A stretch of DNA of 64,000 bases from Lethocerus indicus (Eukaryota; Arthropoda; Insecta; Hemiptera; Belostomatidae): assembly GCA_019843655.1 (NCBI GenBank), contig JACDQD010000004.1, positions 24,749,872-24,813,871 on the forward strand, written 5' to 3'. Positions 13,241-25,968 of this stretch are shown here, piece after piece. The translations under genes and the position numbers were made by a program. Every line of letters starts with the position of its first letter. The first letter of the stretch is position 1. The notes under the pieces are model-generated. The model was given only the letters and a program-made list of their open reading frames with translations. It did no database searches and was not told where the DNA came from.

Positions 13241-16200
13241 TAATGTTAAACCAGACATTTTAGGTGATATATTTTATATTTTTAGGCAATATTTATTCAT
13301 ATGATTCTAATAAATTCACTATTTTCATGTAATGTTTTTCATGTAACTTTTATTCATAAGTTTTTTACCTACACAAGTATTATTTATTATAGTCATATAT
13401 TATTTAATATATGAAACCTTATATGAAAATAATGTGGCCAGGTGCTTTACTATAATATGATTCTTTTATATTCATTTTTTTGCTACTTTATTTTTCTTCT
13501 GTTTATTTTAAAGTTAATATTTTTAGTTTAATGGATTTTAATTGGTTTAACAGCTTAGGTTTATTTGACTATTTTTTCAAGTACCCTTTCCATATTTTAC
13601 CTATATAATTCAACCATAAACCATTAAGGTACATATTTCATCACCTTAATAGTTCTTACTTGTACATACAATCAGAAATTATACCAATGTAATAACTAGG
13701 TTGAAAAACTACATTACAAGAAATACTATGTTGTAAATATTAATTTTATCACTTCATAAAAGCATGAAAAAGTATTATTAATACAGATATGCATATTTGA
13801 TAGTATTACCATGGAAGCTGTTCATTTCGAAGAAGACACTCAATGATGCTTAATTATTTATCATTTGATAGCTAATACAAATATGCGGTACATTACTAAT
13901 AAGTATTCTTTGGCAAATATGTCAATGGGCAAATATGCTTATGGTATACTTACATGTCTAGTGATAATGCAATTATAATACAATTATGCATAAATGAGCC
14001 AAAATGTTCAACTTGGCATCATAAATTTTGCAGTTAGATTTTGTTACAATAGTTTGTTTATAGATTCCATTATTATTAGGGGAAGGCACTAAACATAGGG
14101 CTTGCACAGTAAGCAATTTCGATTTTTGCAGTGAACGTGTTTTTAGGTGAAGCATCCAATTTCAGTTTCGTTTATACGGGCCAGTCTTCGAATTGAGCTT
14201 TCTTTCTCAAGATAGAACAGTTTGGTCTACTAAAAATTTAATCATTTGTAATATACATTTTGAAAAATTTATATTTTTTTCGGGAAACGGTTCAAACAGA
14301 ATGACAGACCGTACTGCTACTGTGGGGACAAGAGGATGCTTTCATCGGCAGGAAACATGCATAAGTACCTAACCACATTACTGGCAGAGTGCTAGCGACG
14401 ATGGCGAAAAGCGGAAACTGTTCTTGCATTGGGTTAAATAAGCGAGAGGAGGCAGAAGATGGCGGTAATGATAATTACAATGTATTGTAGAGTCGGTGGT
14501 TCCGGACACCCATCAAATGTGTGAGCATTAATTCCACGCAGTACTCTATAATTCGACTAATAAATATCTATTGGTGGATGGTTGTGGTATACAAGCGCTT
14601 ACGCTCAGTTATGGATTCCGAATGCTGTTTTAAATCCGAATTAGTAACAATGATATTTTATTTGAAAAATCTGACATTTTTCAAAATGTAACTGAACGTT
14701 TGTCATTAAGCCAATTGACCCATTAGCCCCCTGCCTCCCATTTATAGAACTGCTGTTCTTTTACATTTTGTTGATGTTCCTTGAAGGAAACTTGACACGG
14801 AGAATTGCTAAGGTCTGATGGGCTCCCCGAAAGTCTTCCTTTTCCGCTCGTTGCCAGTGTAGCGAGTTTAGCTGCCTTAAACACAACTTTCTATAAATTC
14901 GGCTTATACCCTTCGGTATTTTGTTCGAGAACCCAAATTAAATTTCCGACTTTTTGTTGCCAAATCTAACGTAAGATTATTTGGGCATTAGCGATTTACT
15001 TTTAGTTATCGTATATTAAGTTACCGCCGTAACAAGTGGGACACGAGTTTAATACAAGCCTAAGCTAGTAGTCGAGACGGATTCGATTTTTCACTGGCGC
15101 CAGCCGAACCCGGGCCCTTAGGAGAGAACCGGTACTTGTAGTCTGTTAAGCACGTCGTTTGAGAGAGTTCCCATGCTAATTGAGACGGGGATCGATTGTT
15201 GGACGCTCAATTTATTCGAAAATATAATTGATCAACGCCCCTATTCACAATTGGCCGCCTGTCTTGCCGGACAAGGCCGATCCGTTTAAGGAAGGGGGTC
15301 AGTTGGAACCAGTACAGCCCTCGGCCCACCGCCTACTATCGTTCAAGGTTCATCTTTTCTTATCACTATTTCTCATCAAGAGATATGTTTTAAAAGTCCA
15401 TTTGAACTCCAATCAGCAAGGGAGTTGTAGTTAGGGATTATACAAACTCAATTAAGGGCCGATAGTACATTATTCGAGCTATCTGCGAAGGGACAGCGTT
15501 AATATTATCGAGTTACGTGGTTAAGATAAAGATAAAAAATAATAATTATTATTATTATGTCAATAATAGTATTCGGATCTTTAACTTACACTATAGACCC
15601 ATTTATCCATGATCGAAAAAGTGGAGTTGCGGTTCGATTCCGTGAAGCTTCTTTGCATGCCCAAAATTGCCCATTACATATCAAAGAAGTGGAAAAATGA
15701 AAAGGATCTTGGAGTGATTAAATTTTGTGTAAAAACAATAATGGCAACGATGAGTGGGGGCGGTTCTTTCCAGTTTTTTCCAAGTACAGTGCAGTGGGCC
15801 GAGTAAGGACATTGTTTTTGCGGCTTGATTTTTCTTCTTGGAATCAGCATGCATGCACATTCTTTGGCATTCGTGTTTAGTAAACACGAATATTGTATTA
15901 AGCTAATTTTGTCATAATATACAAAAAAATGACTTTATAAAAGATCGTTTATTACACATTGTTGTCAATAGACATTAAACTGTATGATTCGTTTCCACCT
16001 CTATGAGCATTCGGTAACAAGGAGGCTAAATTTCAGTTATCAGTGCCTCTTTACGAACACCCACTTCTGGGCCAGACGTCGCTCCATTGTGTCGATACTG
16101 AACAAAATTCAATCGAAATAACTTAATTGGTAGCGGACAATACTACATTATTACTAATGTTTCATCATAATGACGCAGAACCCACAGCAGCTGGTAATGG

Positions 16201-19200
16201 GCCACTTTTTATTGTTACAGTGTACAATAAAAAGCAATTGCATTACCTCGGTGTAACAACACAGTACAGCCACATTTTTAATTGTTTATAACAGCCTCCC
16301 GGATAGCTAAGTTTAAACTAACGCGATAATTTTATCAATTTTAACACTTTTCAATTATGTGGCAAAATGAACCCCTTTGGCTTCTTTAAATCTGTAAATA
16401 AACGGAGTAATTTGCTCTGTAATGTCTATGAGAAGCCCAACTACGTCAGTCATAAGTAAATTTAGTTCTTAATATAAACTATATATAATTCGACGCTTAA
16501 TATTGTCTTTTTATTTCATTTAGTACGCCGAAAGTTTGCGTGTCGCACACTTTGCTGAAGTACCCCTGACCATAGCCTAAATACTGGATAGATGGTTCTG
16601 CGTTTAGGATTTCTAGAGATGCTTACCTAAACATTTAGAGACACGCTCTTGAACGTAAGTTTTGACCCGCATTTGTTATTTATTTGAAATTTTTCATACA
16701 AATTTGTCTCTGCTCCCGAAGACAGAAATAAATTGCCCTGAATACTTTGGAACTTTTTTAACAGCTCTGAAACCTTGTTTTCTACAACTACAACTAAAAA
16801 CAGTTTTAGTACCACCCTTAAGTATAAAATTTGTCTCCTCCCTTTCGTTCCTGTCATGAATCACTTTGGACGTTATAATAAATTTCATTTTTAAAATTAA
16901 TTTTTCAATATCTCTTTCACCGGTGGGTTGCAGTTTAAATGAGCAAGAGTGATAGGAATGTTTGATTAAATATTTCGAGTGGATTTATTCTCACCGAGCG
17001 AGAAAGTGCGATGCCCCCTCTAACTGGCTGAGACCGCTACAGTTGGAATATTTCTTTTATTTACATTCAAATTTAGTGAACGAATGTAATCGGATATATT
17101 ATATACATACTGCATGAGTGAAAACATTTCTATACACAGTATATAACATAATGCTTCTGTTTTACTCATTCAGTCATTCTATAAAGTGTATATAAATATA
17201 TCAATTCTGATATCCCTAAGCATTATAAGTTTCTTTCTGTAGGAAGGAGACATATGTATACCATAGTATGAGTTCTAATAAAGTCGTACTTCCTTCCAAA
17301 ACCTTTTTTATGACTCTTCGATCTTAAGGACATAAATTATTTCTTTTTATTATTTCATAATATAGATACTACGGATATATTTCAATTTGGCTTTAATTTT
17401 GTCCATGTGGTGTTAATAAATGGAATGAAAATGAATATATTGTTTGCACCATCTGTTCTCGACTCTCGGGCGGCAATGTGCAGTGAGTCGAACAGTATGA
17501 CGTATGTCAGTGCTGAAACGACGTTGTCATGGCTACCTGATAGTAGCGTTCTGTGATTGTGGACACATCAAGATATGTGGCGCCATATCGTTCTTCCTTC
17601 TACAAAATTATTAATGCGTTCTAACGAATAAAAACAAGAGAAAACGCTGGATGCGGGGTTCGCGATATTTGTTCAATTCAACGGGTGATTTAAATATTTT
17701 AAATCGACCCGTGTCGATTATGCCTCTTTATGCGTGGTTGAAATCAACTATCGGCAAAAGTAGTAAAGTTGAAGTAATCGAGAGGAAGCGAAGTCTGGGG
17801 GTGCAATGCAAAAATATTGACCGAGATGCGGCACTAGGTTGCCTATCGTATTGAAGATGAATTTACGCTCCGACATATTTATGGAAGAATAAATTCGATA
17901 TATTTATGCTGGAATTTGTTTGGTTAATTGTTTATCCTGCAGGATCAGGTTGTTAGGATCGAAAACGTTGTTGAACGTAGTACGGCGCACAAACTCAATG
18001 CGCCATGTCTCAGTCGGGTCGTTGACCCGGTTCAGGGAGAGTGCCCCACGACCTCAAAACCCTGGATTTATATTATTTCTATCTCCACGATAATCGCTTC
18101 TTTTTCTCCCAAATCGGACGTCGACCGTCGTCTTTCCGATAACTTTTCGTTTCAACCGTCTGTCAGAAGACAGATCCCGGGCCGGTTACGAGTTTGACCG
18201 GCAGAGTGAGCTAGGCTGGGTTACCACGTGTACCCCACGCGGCCGCACTTTTCACCGCTTTCCGATTTTCCAGCCGTCTCGCGTCCCACGAGTTTTGTGC
18301 CGGCCGATGCTGTCGAGGATATAACCCTGACGAGGTAAGCCCCATTCGAGATAGAAGACCGACCCGTTAGCTTCCGGGCTGGCGTTATTCTTGACCGGCC
18401 GGCGCTCGAACCAAAAATCAGTATTCGATTGCCCCATCTCCGCCGCCTGTCACCGCGGGGATCTGACACTGACCGATTGAAAACAGGAAAACACAAAACC
18501 AGAAAAATTGAAAAAAACCGCGTATCGATTGATAACTTCGCGCTACGCAATTGTATTCCACTCTTGTACGATAATTACACACGGCCTTGTCCGTTGGTGA
18601 CTATACGCTAAAGGTACAGGTGACGCACTGAGAGGCAGTTCTCGGAATCACCGCGAGAGTTCCGACTGGGGAATTTTGGATTTGCGCCAAAAAAGTATAC
18701 TTTTTCTCCTTATTTAGTTGGCGACTTGAAACGTAACCGGCAATCTACAAAAGACGATTTTTCCGATTTTTTCAAAACTGTATTCATATTTGGGACACCT
18801 TTTTTATTTATAACAGAATACATTTTTCTTTATCTCCGAAATAACGAAATGTAGTTAATTACATTACTTAATATGTGCAGCGTGTCAAAATGTTGGTAGC
18901 ACAAGCGTAAGTTTGCTATAAAATCCCTGTGGGGCACTTTTAGCCGAGTCAATAACTCCTGAATTAGCTATTGCAGTTTTTTGTTTGTAGCTGCGGAACT
19001 AGTCAGTATGACCGACTGTCCCCCCACTTCAGTGCACATTCTGAACTTGAACAAGTAGCATTCCCCATCGCGTCAGAATTTTTTTTACCCTGTGCCCTAC
19101 TGTGATTTGAATTTAACCTTGCGTGTCATATTTTTACCCAAGTATAAAATCGGTAACATTTGGCGGCTTCAATTCAATTGGCCTGAACCGACAACACCGT

Positions 19201-19750
19201 TTACTTATAAAATATAATATTTTATTACAGTTTGCAGAATGTTATTCCACTAAACAGTTAGAGTGCATTAATTGACTGTTTAGAAAATTGACTGTATTGA
19301 AAATAGATAACATTTGACTTTTGAACGTATGAAATTTAAGATAGTGTTATTATTGTTAGTATTCAGCTTATAGTTTTATAATGATTTGGGTGATCGTTTC
19401 ACAAATGGGGCCATCTTCCGACAATCAGTGAAATCAAAGCTATAACAACTGGAGCGGAATCGCTGATATTTCCTCCAATACGGAACGAAAATCAGTTAGA
19501 AATACTATCTAATAGCCATGTAATAAATTTCGGCCGAATTAACGCAAGGTAATTCACATTTGTACATATAATCGTCTCCTGCAGGAATCATTTAAAAAAT
19601 GATTGTCTTTCTTAGTACTTTTTTAGGGGGTATTAGCATCTAAAGCCATACGTAGCCACTATATTACAACTATCATATATTATTATCCAAGTAAACTTCC
19701 ACTAAGTGCGAGGTTTGTTTTTTGATAAGAAATACTTGGTTTTATTGTGT

Positions 19751-19754
19751 ATAC

Positions 19755-19813
<59 letters not shown>
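19751..19813. repeat. (ATAC)n / (AT)n microsatellite
   Basis: Four ATAC units followed by about 45 bases of uninterrupted AT. Confidence 0.96.
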
Positions 19814-19817
<4 letters not shown>

Positions 19818-21355
19818 CCCCAGAACAAACGAAATATTGTTCTTTTTTCGAATATGTGTTCAAATGTTCTTTATGTATGTGACCGTATGAAGACGCAAAT
19901 AAGTTACGCAAAGGTTACCCTTAGAACCAGGTTTCATTTGTCATTTGATATCTTCCTCGGCTTGTCTTTGGAAAACGATTAAGATTTTTATAGCAGGGCT
20001 TTATATGACCTTAAGGATTTTGTCTTTGACAATCGTTTATTGCTCTTATTCTATATTTAGGTGAGGGTGATGGTTTGGTTACGTACAGATTTTATGAGTG
20101 TTTAACACCTAACACGTGTATAATGCCTGCTAGGTTTGAATTTCATCTCTGTATTAGTGTCTTTCAGTGTTTGAGGTTACTGTAATGAAATGAGACAACC
20201 ATTTTAAATGAGGACTTCTATCTTATGACCGGACTCTCAAACGGTCAAATAGGAAAGTCAGGGAAATGTTCAAGAAAATTTTAAACCCTCGCAGACCTCC
20301 AAAAATTGTACTTCTTGTGTTTATTTACACTACTTGTGTAACGCATGTTGTATGTACAGATAATTATAATTTAAAAATTGTTATACCCGCAAGTATTAGT
20401 GTGATGGCGAAAAACCGAATTCAGACCGAGCGAGCGATTGGACCACTAACAATTATTATTTGATAAGATTACAAACCATCTATAACAGAATGAAAAATTT
20501 CATTTTTATTCCCCCTTAAGAAAATACAACCATCTGAAATCGACACAGTACAATGACATAAATCGGTGCAAAGCCACATAAGACAAAATCAGCAAATCAA
20601 AATTGATTCCCATTTCTGGTCTTAATTAATGAGATTCGGAGACCTTACCACATGAATGAATTAATTATACTGTATTCTTTATTTAATGTCGTTTGATTAT
20701 TTCTTTACTATAGACAGAATTTTTTATACTATAAACGGTTGCCGAAAATAAACAGGTTGCTTGTTGTAAATGTCAGGGAATAATAGGTGTCGTTCGGATT
20801 AATCGCTCCGGGAAGTAACCTAGTTTCGGGCTAGCGTTCGATAAAACTGATGATCGTGATCAGAGGCTCTCTGTCATTTAGCCTTAGTTAGCCTCTAGAC
20901 GACGGTGTAATGTTCTTAAGAAGTTTCTAATTTAATCTTACGCCCAATTGAGACCTGACCGCTCTTAAATTTACCGAAACTGAAATATTGACAGGCGGAA
21001 TGATAAATGTGGACTTCATCATTCATGGTGAAATCAATTTCGACGGAAAAAAAAATTTGACAACTTTCTAATCCGGCCACGTTTCTCTCGCCGACTAATC
21101 CGGAGCGATAACGCTCAGGTTTTTTTTTTGGTCGCCAGAAAAAATTCGTCGATGGGACCTTGTCGACCTTCGCTCTTCTGCCTTTATTAGAAAATGCTTG
21201 CGATACAGAAGGTATATCTTGAAGGATAAGCATCGCACCTGGCGATTGAATTGCGGCAACTAGCCACGTTAAATGATATAATTTCTTTTGTGTTTATTAT
21301 TCGCATGCACAAGCGGCGCATTAATGCAGAAGTCCAACAAATTATCTATACACGT

Positions 21356-21359
<4 letters not shown>

Positions 21360-21407
<48 letters not shown>
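21360..21407. repeat. (AT)n microsatellite
   Basis: A run of 48 bases of alternating A and T following ACACGTACAC. It is embedded in otherwise CpG-rich sequence. Confidence 0.97.
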
Positions 21408-21410
<3 letters not shown>

Positions 21411-21784
21411 AGTTTTGTTCACGTTTTATTCGCATTCAGGAATGCTGGAATAACGTTCGTTTATCATGACGGTTGATCCCCGGAACAATAAAGCGTGTGG
21501 CAATACGTCATGGAGGCGATAACGTTCGCGAGCCACTCGCCAGTTCATTAACGCACATGAGATTGGTGCCGGCAGCTGGTATTTATCATTTTTATTGGAA
21601 ATTTTGAAGGCCAAGGCGAAGATGATAACGTTGAGGGTGTCTAATTAGAGGGCAGGCTCGAAGCCCTAGATCGCGGGCCCGTTTATTGGGTCTGTCTAAC
21701 CAAAAGTCCGGGACCCAACCAATTGTCTTTTACTGGCTTCTGACGCACTCCATTTATTGCTGGGGTGGAGCGTTCCCTCGCCGG

Positions 21785-21830
21785 TATTTAAGACTCGGTA
21801 TGAACGCTCGGCTCATCTGACTCGGTCCCA
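21785..21830 (+). promoter_or_regulatory. Possible TATA-type core promoter
   Basis: GGTATTTAAGAC (TATTTAA at 21785-21791) is followed about 27 bases later by CTCATCTGACT, which is close to an arthropod initiator. A potential donor GAG|GTGATT follows near 21855. This could be a non-coding first exon for the transporter at 24687, whose 5'UTR has a spliced acceptor. The link is speculative and the spacing may be chance. Confidence 0.15.
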
Positions 21831-24645
21831 GACCTGCAGGCACCCCTAACACGAGGTGATTCAGATAATATATTTCCTGTGTTATTTTCGTACTGCTAGT
21901 GTAATTACATGTCCTCTTTGTCCGGCCTTCATAATTGGCTATTTACTTGTTGACATTTTTTTTATTTGATTCTCACTTCTGGTTGGCTTACTTATTGCAA
22001 GGTATATTTAACTCCCAGGAGGGTTCAGAATGACGTAATTGTTGCGGTCGTTTGTCTAACGAAGATATTCTTTAAAAAAATTACATTAACATTTAAATAG
22101 CTATTGCATGCATGTATAGTATGAAAAATATAGAAAAATGAAGCGGTTATTGGGTTGATATGAATTCAGCTATCTGTGTATACTAAAATACCAATTTTTA
22201 TTTAACTTGTTTAAATTTCATTGCATTCGGTTGAACCTTTCTGTCCAGTATCCATCACACTAAAAATATGTATTGTAAAAGACGAGTTCCTAATCTTTGC
22301 GTTGTTAGTCAAACTTCGCTGAAGTTTCAAGAAGTAAAATTACAGTGGCGAGTTAGGATTTGCTCTTACCACTCTCCTCCATAAAATTTACAAATGAAAT
22401 AGGTACTCGGATTGTTAATTGGATTAATGATAGGGGCACGTGTCGACGTCGGTTATTCAATGGAGTTCTCCTTGTTTTGTTGACTCTTCTCGAGAGATTA
22501 GGCAGACTAAAATTTAATCCCCCATCCCCCAATGCAGACAATGTTGAAATTGGTTTGACGTTGAAAATGTTTGTTTTTCTATCACACTATCTTATTACTG
22601 TTTATCGATCACATTATCTTCACTTCCTGCACTAAGGGCTTCATAAAAAAGACTACTTTAAAATTAATCTAACATGCTGGATTAGAATCCACCGTATTTA
22701 TATGGCTGTATTTAATTCGTCGCTGTGGGAAGAGTAATTCAATCTTTAGTAAAGGGGTTTGTAGTATTGTAGACTAGTGATTACCCCTGTCATTACTTGA
22801 GAACTTTTTTAATTCGGTAATGATGGTAAGAAGACCTCTAATCCTCTTAATACTCGTAGTATAGAGCGGGCATTAAGCGCCATATTCTATGCCGATTATT
22901 TGTTTTTGGTGGAATATGTTACGTTTATCGAGCGCATAATGCTGACTAGCCTCGATCAGTGGATATTTCCCATGCTTCACGTTGCAATAATTATTTATGA
23001 AATTCAATGTTAATGCAGGTATGTGCAACATAGCATTTAAATTCTTATTTGCGTACATAAGTACATAAGCTTAGGGGAGATCAGAGGAGCTAGTTGTTTA
23101 CAATGTAAAAAAAATCTGAGATTTTGTATCGTACCTAGAAATTAGATTCCAGTTATTTTACTGTCGGCCGTAGTGTTCAGTAAATAGACTGGAGAAAGTA
23201 ATGCGACGTGAGTAATGTCTTAACTTTTTCAAAGAGCTTATTAAGATAAGATATAAATCGGGAGATTAGCATAAGCAAATATACTTTTACTGTTCTTAGC
23301 ACTTATCAAGCATGCCATATATCTGGAATTTTCAGGTTATTTCCTTGATTATTGGTCAGTTAACGCTCGGAGACATTGTGACTGGGGCATCGCTGGACGC
23401 GCTCAAATACCACGAAATCTGACGAGCCCGAAGACAGAGATAAAAGGTGTGAGCAAGATTTTGTCCTGTTTATTGCTAATCGTTTTCCTTTTCAGTTGTA
23501 ATTAATTCATTAAGCCTATTTCATCCGGTTACTTGTTTTATATTATACCATAAAATTAACCTTGGTTACGAAAGTATTACCTTTGAGTTGATCAATATTC
23601 AACCGTTTTACATTGGTTGTGTTATGTTGTCCATAACATTCCTCCATACACAGAGTGATACACAAATTATGTAGGAATCTATATTACCTCATTTTTTTAA
23701 TTGCTTCTCAAAAGGGTAAGAGGTAAAAAAGACTCGAGTAAGCCCCTTACTGTGATCCTGCCAATCTCTCCTGCTAGAAGGACTATAATAATAAAACTGC
23801 CACTAATCTGTAATATAATAATGCTGTAAGCATTATTGTATTATAATTGTATCTACAAATTAAGAATTGTTAGAAAAATAGTCTCCTAGTATTATTTTTT
23901 ATTTGCTTTTATAAATATTTCTGTATTTTCATTATGTATTAATTATAGCTTTTGTTTGTAAAAAAACATTATTCCGTCGTTTCTTCTGCATTTGGGACTT
24001 TTAATTAGCATCTTACATTGTAAGTCTCTAAGTATGTTATTATACCAAACATATCCATTGGTCCTTCTTTACCTTTATTTAATATTCTCTGCGATATTCT
24101 AGGTTAGTATATACGTCATGGAGGCCATTCTACGTGCCAAGAAAATAAATGTAAACTTTCCTGTAATCTTGACCCCCATTACTAAGAGTCATAGTCCTAA
24201 CTTTTTACTCCCTTCTGTAGTAATGTGAAATATGTCACATTTTCTGGTAAATTCAAGGACTATTATAATCATTTTAAAAATACTTTGTTCCAACCCTACC
24301 TGTATATTGGGTAAATATTTGCCAGTACCTCTCATTTTTATATCTCGTATAACCCCCTATTCTGATGGGTGCTAATCATCAGATACAGAATCCGATAAGT
24401 AAATCAAGTGTCGACTTATTTGGACAAGTCCATGAGTTCACTGTTATCTTTAATTTTTATTTAGTGAACAGTTAAATGTTAAGCTATCTTTTTTCTATTT
24501 GTTCATGCATATAGTAATTTAGCACATTTAGTGGTACGAAAATGGTTTTTTATAAACATAATAATTAGTTATAATTCTAAGTTGAACTCTAAAGATGTGG
24601 AATAGTAGGGGTGTACTTATGGTAATAAAGTGTTTTTACTTTCAG

Positions 24646-24686
24646 GTAATCAGATAGAAGAGAGTTTAGTTTAATATTTAAAAACT
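24646..24686 (+). other. 5'UTR part of the first coding exon of the sugar transporter
   Basis: A pyrimidine-rich acceptor (TTTTTACTTTCAG, ending at 24645) lies 41 bases before the start codon at 24687, so at least one non-coding exon must lie upstream. Confidence 0.6.
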
Positions 24687-25907
24687 ATGGATGCACATAG
24701 AAGCCTTTTGAACCATCTAACACCTCTTTCTGCAGAATCATCCCCAGAATGTCCTAAAACAATAGCGGTAAATTAATATTTCATTTATAATAGTATAAGG
24801 AATACCTTTTATTTATGTATTTATTTGGCAAATAATTTTATAGTATTTGTATTCTTTTTTATTTATTTTAAAATCAAATAGGTATAATATTTGGACCATA
24901 ATATTCACCAACTGAAAATGATTCATTTTAATGACCCTATTTAATTTTTTTTATCACTACTCAAAACCATAGAACACCTATTAATGAAATTACTGAAGTG
25001 CCATCTTAAGAAAGACTTTTATTAATTAATGCTCATTAAGAGCTTTTTAATAAGAGCCCATTAAAACTTTTCAGTTAATATTTAATTAACATTAGTATTT
25101 ATGTACCTGATTCACTGTACTGATAACCCTCACATGTATAACAATAAACTTGTAGACAGTTGTTCAGTAGTGTTCAGACCTTCTTGTAAGAAGGAAGGCT
25201 AATATGGAGAGCTCTACAACTAAAGTGCCTTTTATTTCAGAAAATGTATGCTTGGTCAACAATATTATTGAGTTTGAATGTAATTTATTTAATTAATTTT
25301 TTGTTTCATTCATGTTATTATTTTTGTGGAATACTACATTTCAGAAATATGGCTGGACTTGGAGATTAGTATTAGCTGGTGTTTCAACTACTGTCGGTTC
25401 TTCTATTCCTGTGGGATACACAATTGGTGTTGTAAATGCACCATCAAATGTAAGTAAATTCTGGTTCTCATTATAACACAGTCTCGTGATTGATGCTTTT
25501 ATGTTTAATTGTGCCAGAAACATTTTTATGTTTTTATTTCTATCTTGTAATTAATATTCCTGTCATGGATAGATCATTATATCATTATGGACTAATACAG
25601 TGTAAGTCCCATGATATTACCCCTGTTTATTTATAATATTAAAATTAAGTGGAAATTGTTTCATTGTACAGATCATACGAGCTTGGTGTAACGAATCATT
25701 GATTAGACACTATGGAACACGTACCAGTGACAGTCAAATGGATGTGTTGTGGTCTTCCATTGTTTCGGTGTTTCTGGTTGGAGGGATGGTTGGTTCACTT
25801 GGGGGGTCATGGCTTGCAGACAGGCTAGGAAGGTATGTAGATCTTACAATTGATCACATTTATATATGCCTATATACATGAAATGTAGTTGGGTAAATGT
25901 GTATGTG

Positions 25908-25968
<61 letters not shown>

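Larger units (their letters stand above)
13241..24645. other. Gene-poor stretch between TMEM107 and the sugar transporter
   Basis: From about 13.25 to 13.95 kb the DNA is AT-rich and CpG-poor like the genes. From about 14.15 to 23.5 kb it is clearly richer in GC and CpG: the three lines 18001-18180 alone contain 16 CpG. After that it fades back to AT-rich. Open frames here are short, overlap on both strands and match nothing recognised. Two long AT-type microsatellites lie inside. The non-coding first exon and promoter of the sugar transporter are probably somewhere in this interval, but were not located firmly. Confidence 0.6.

Noticed and set aside
15580..15655. GGTTCGATTCC at about 15630 as a tRNA B box
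   Set aside because: The T-arm would need wobble pairs, and no A box, anticodon arm or acceptor stem can be found upstream.
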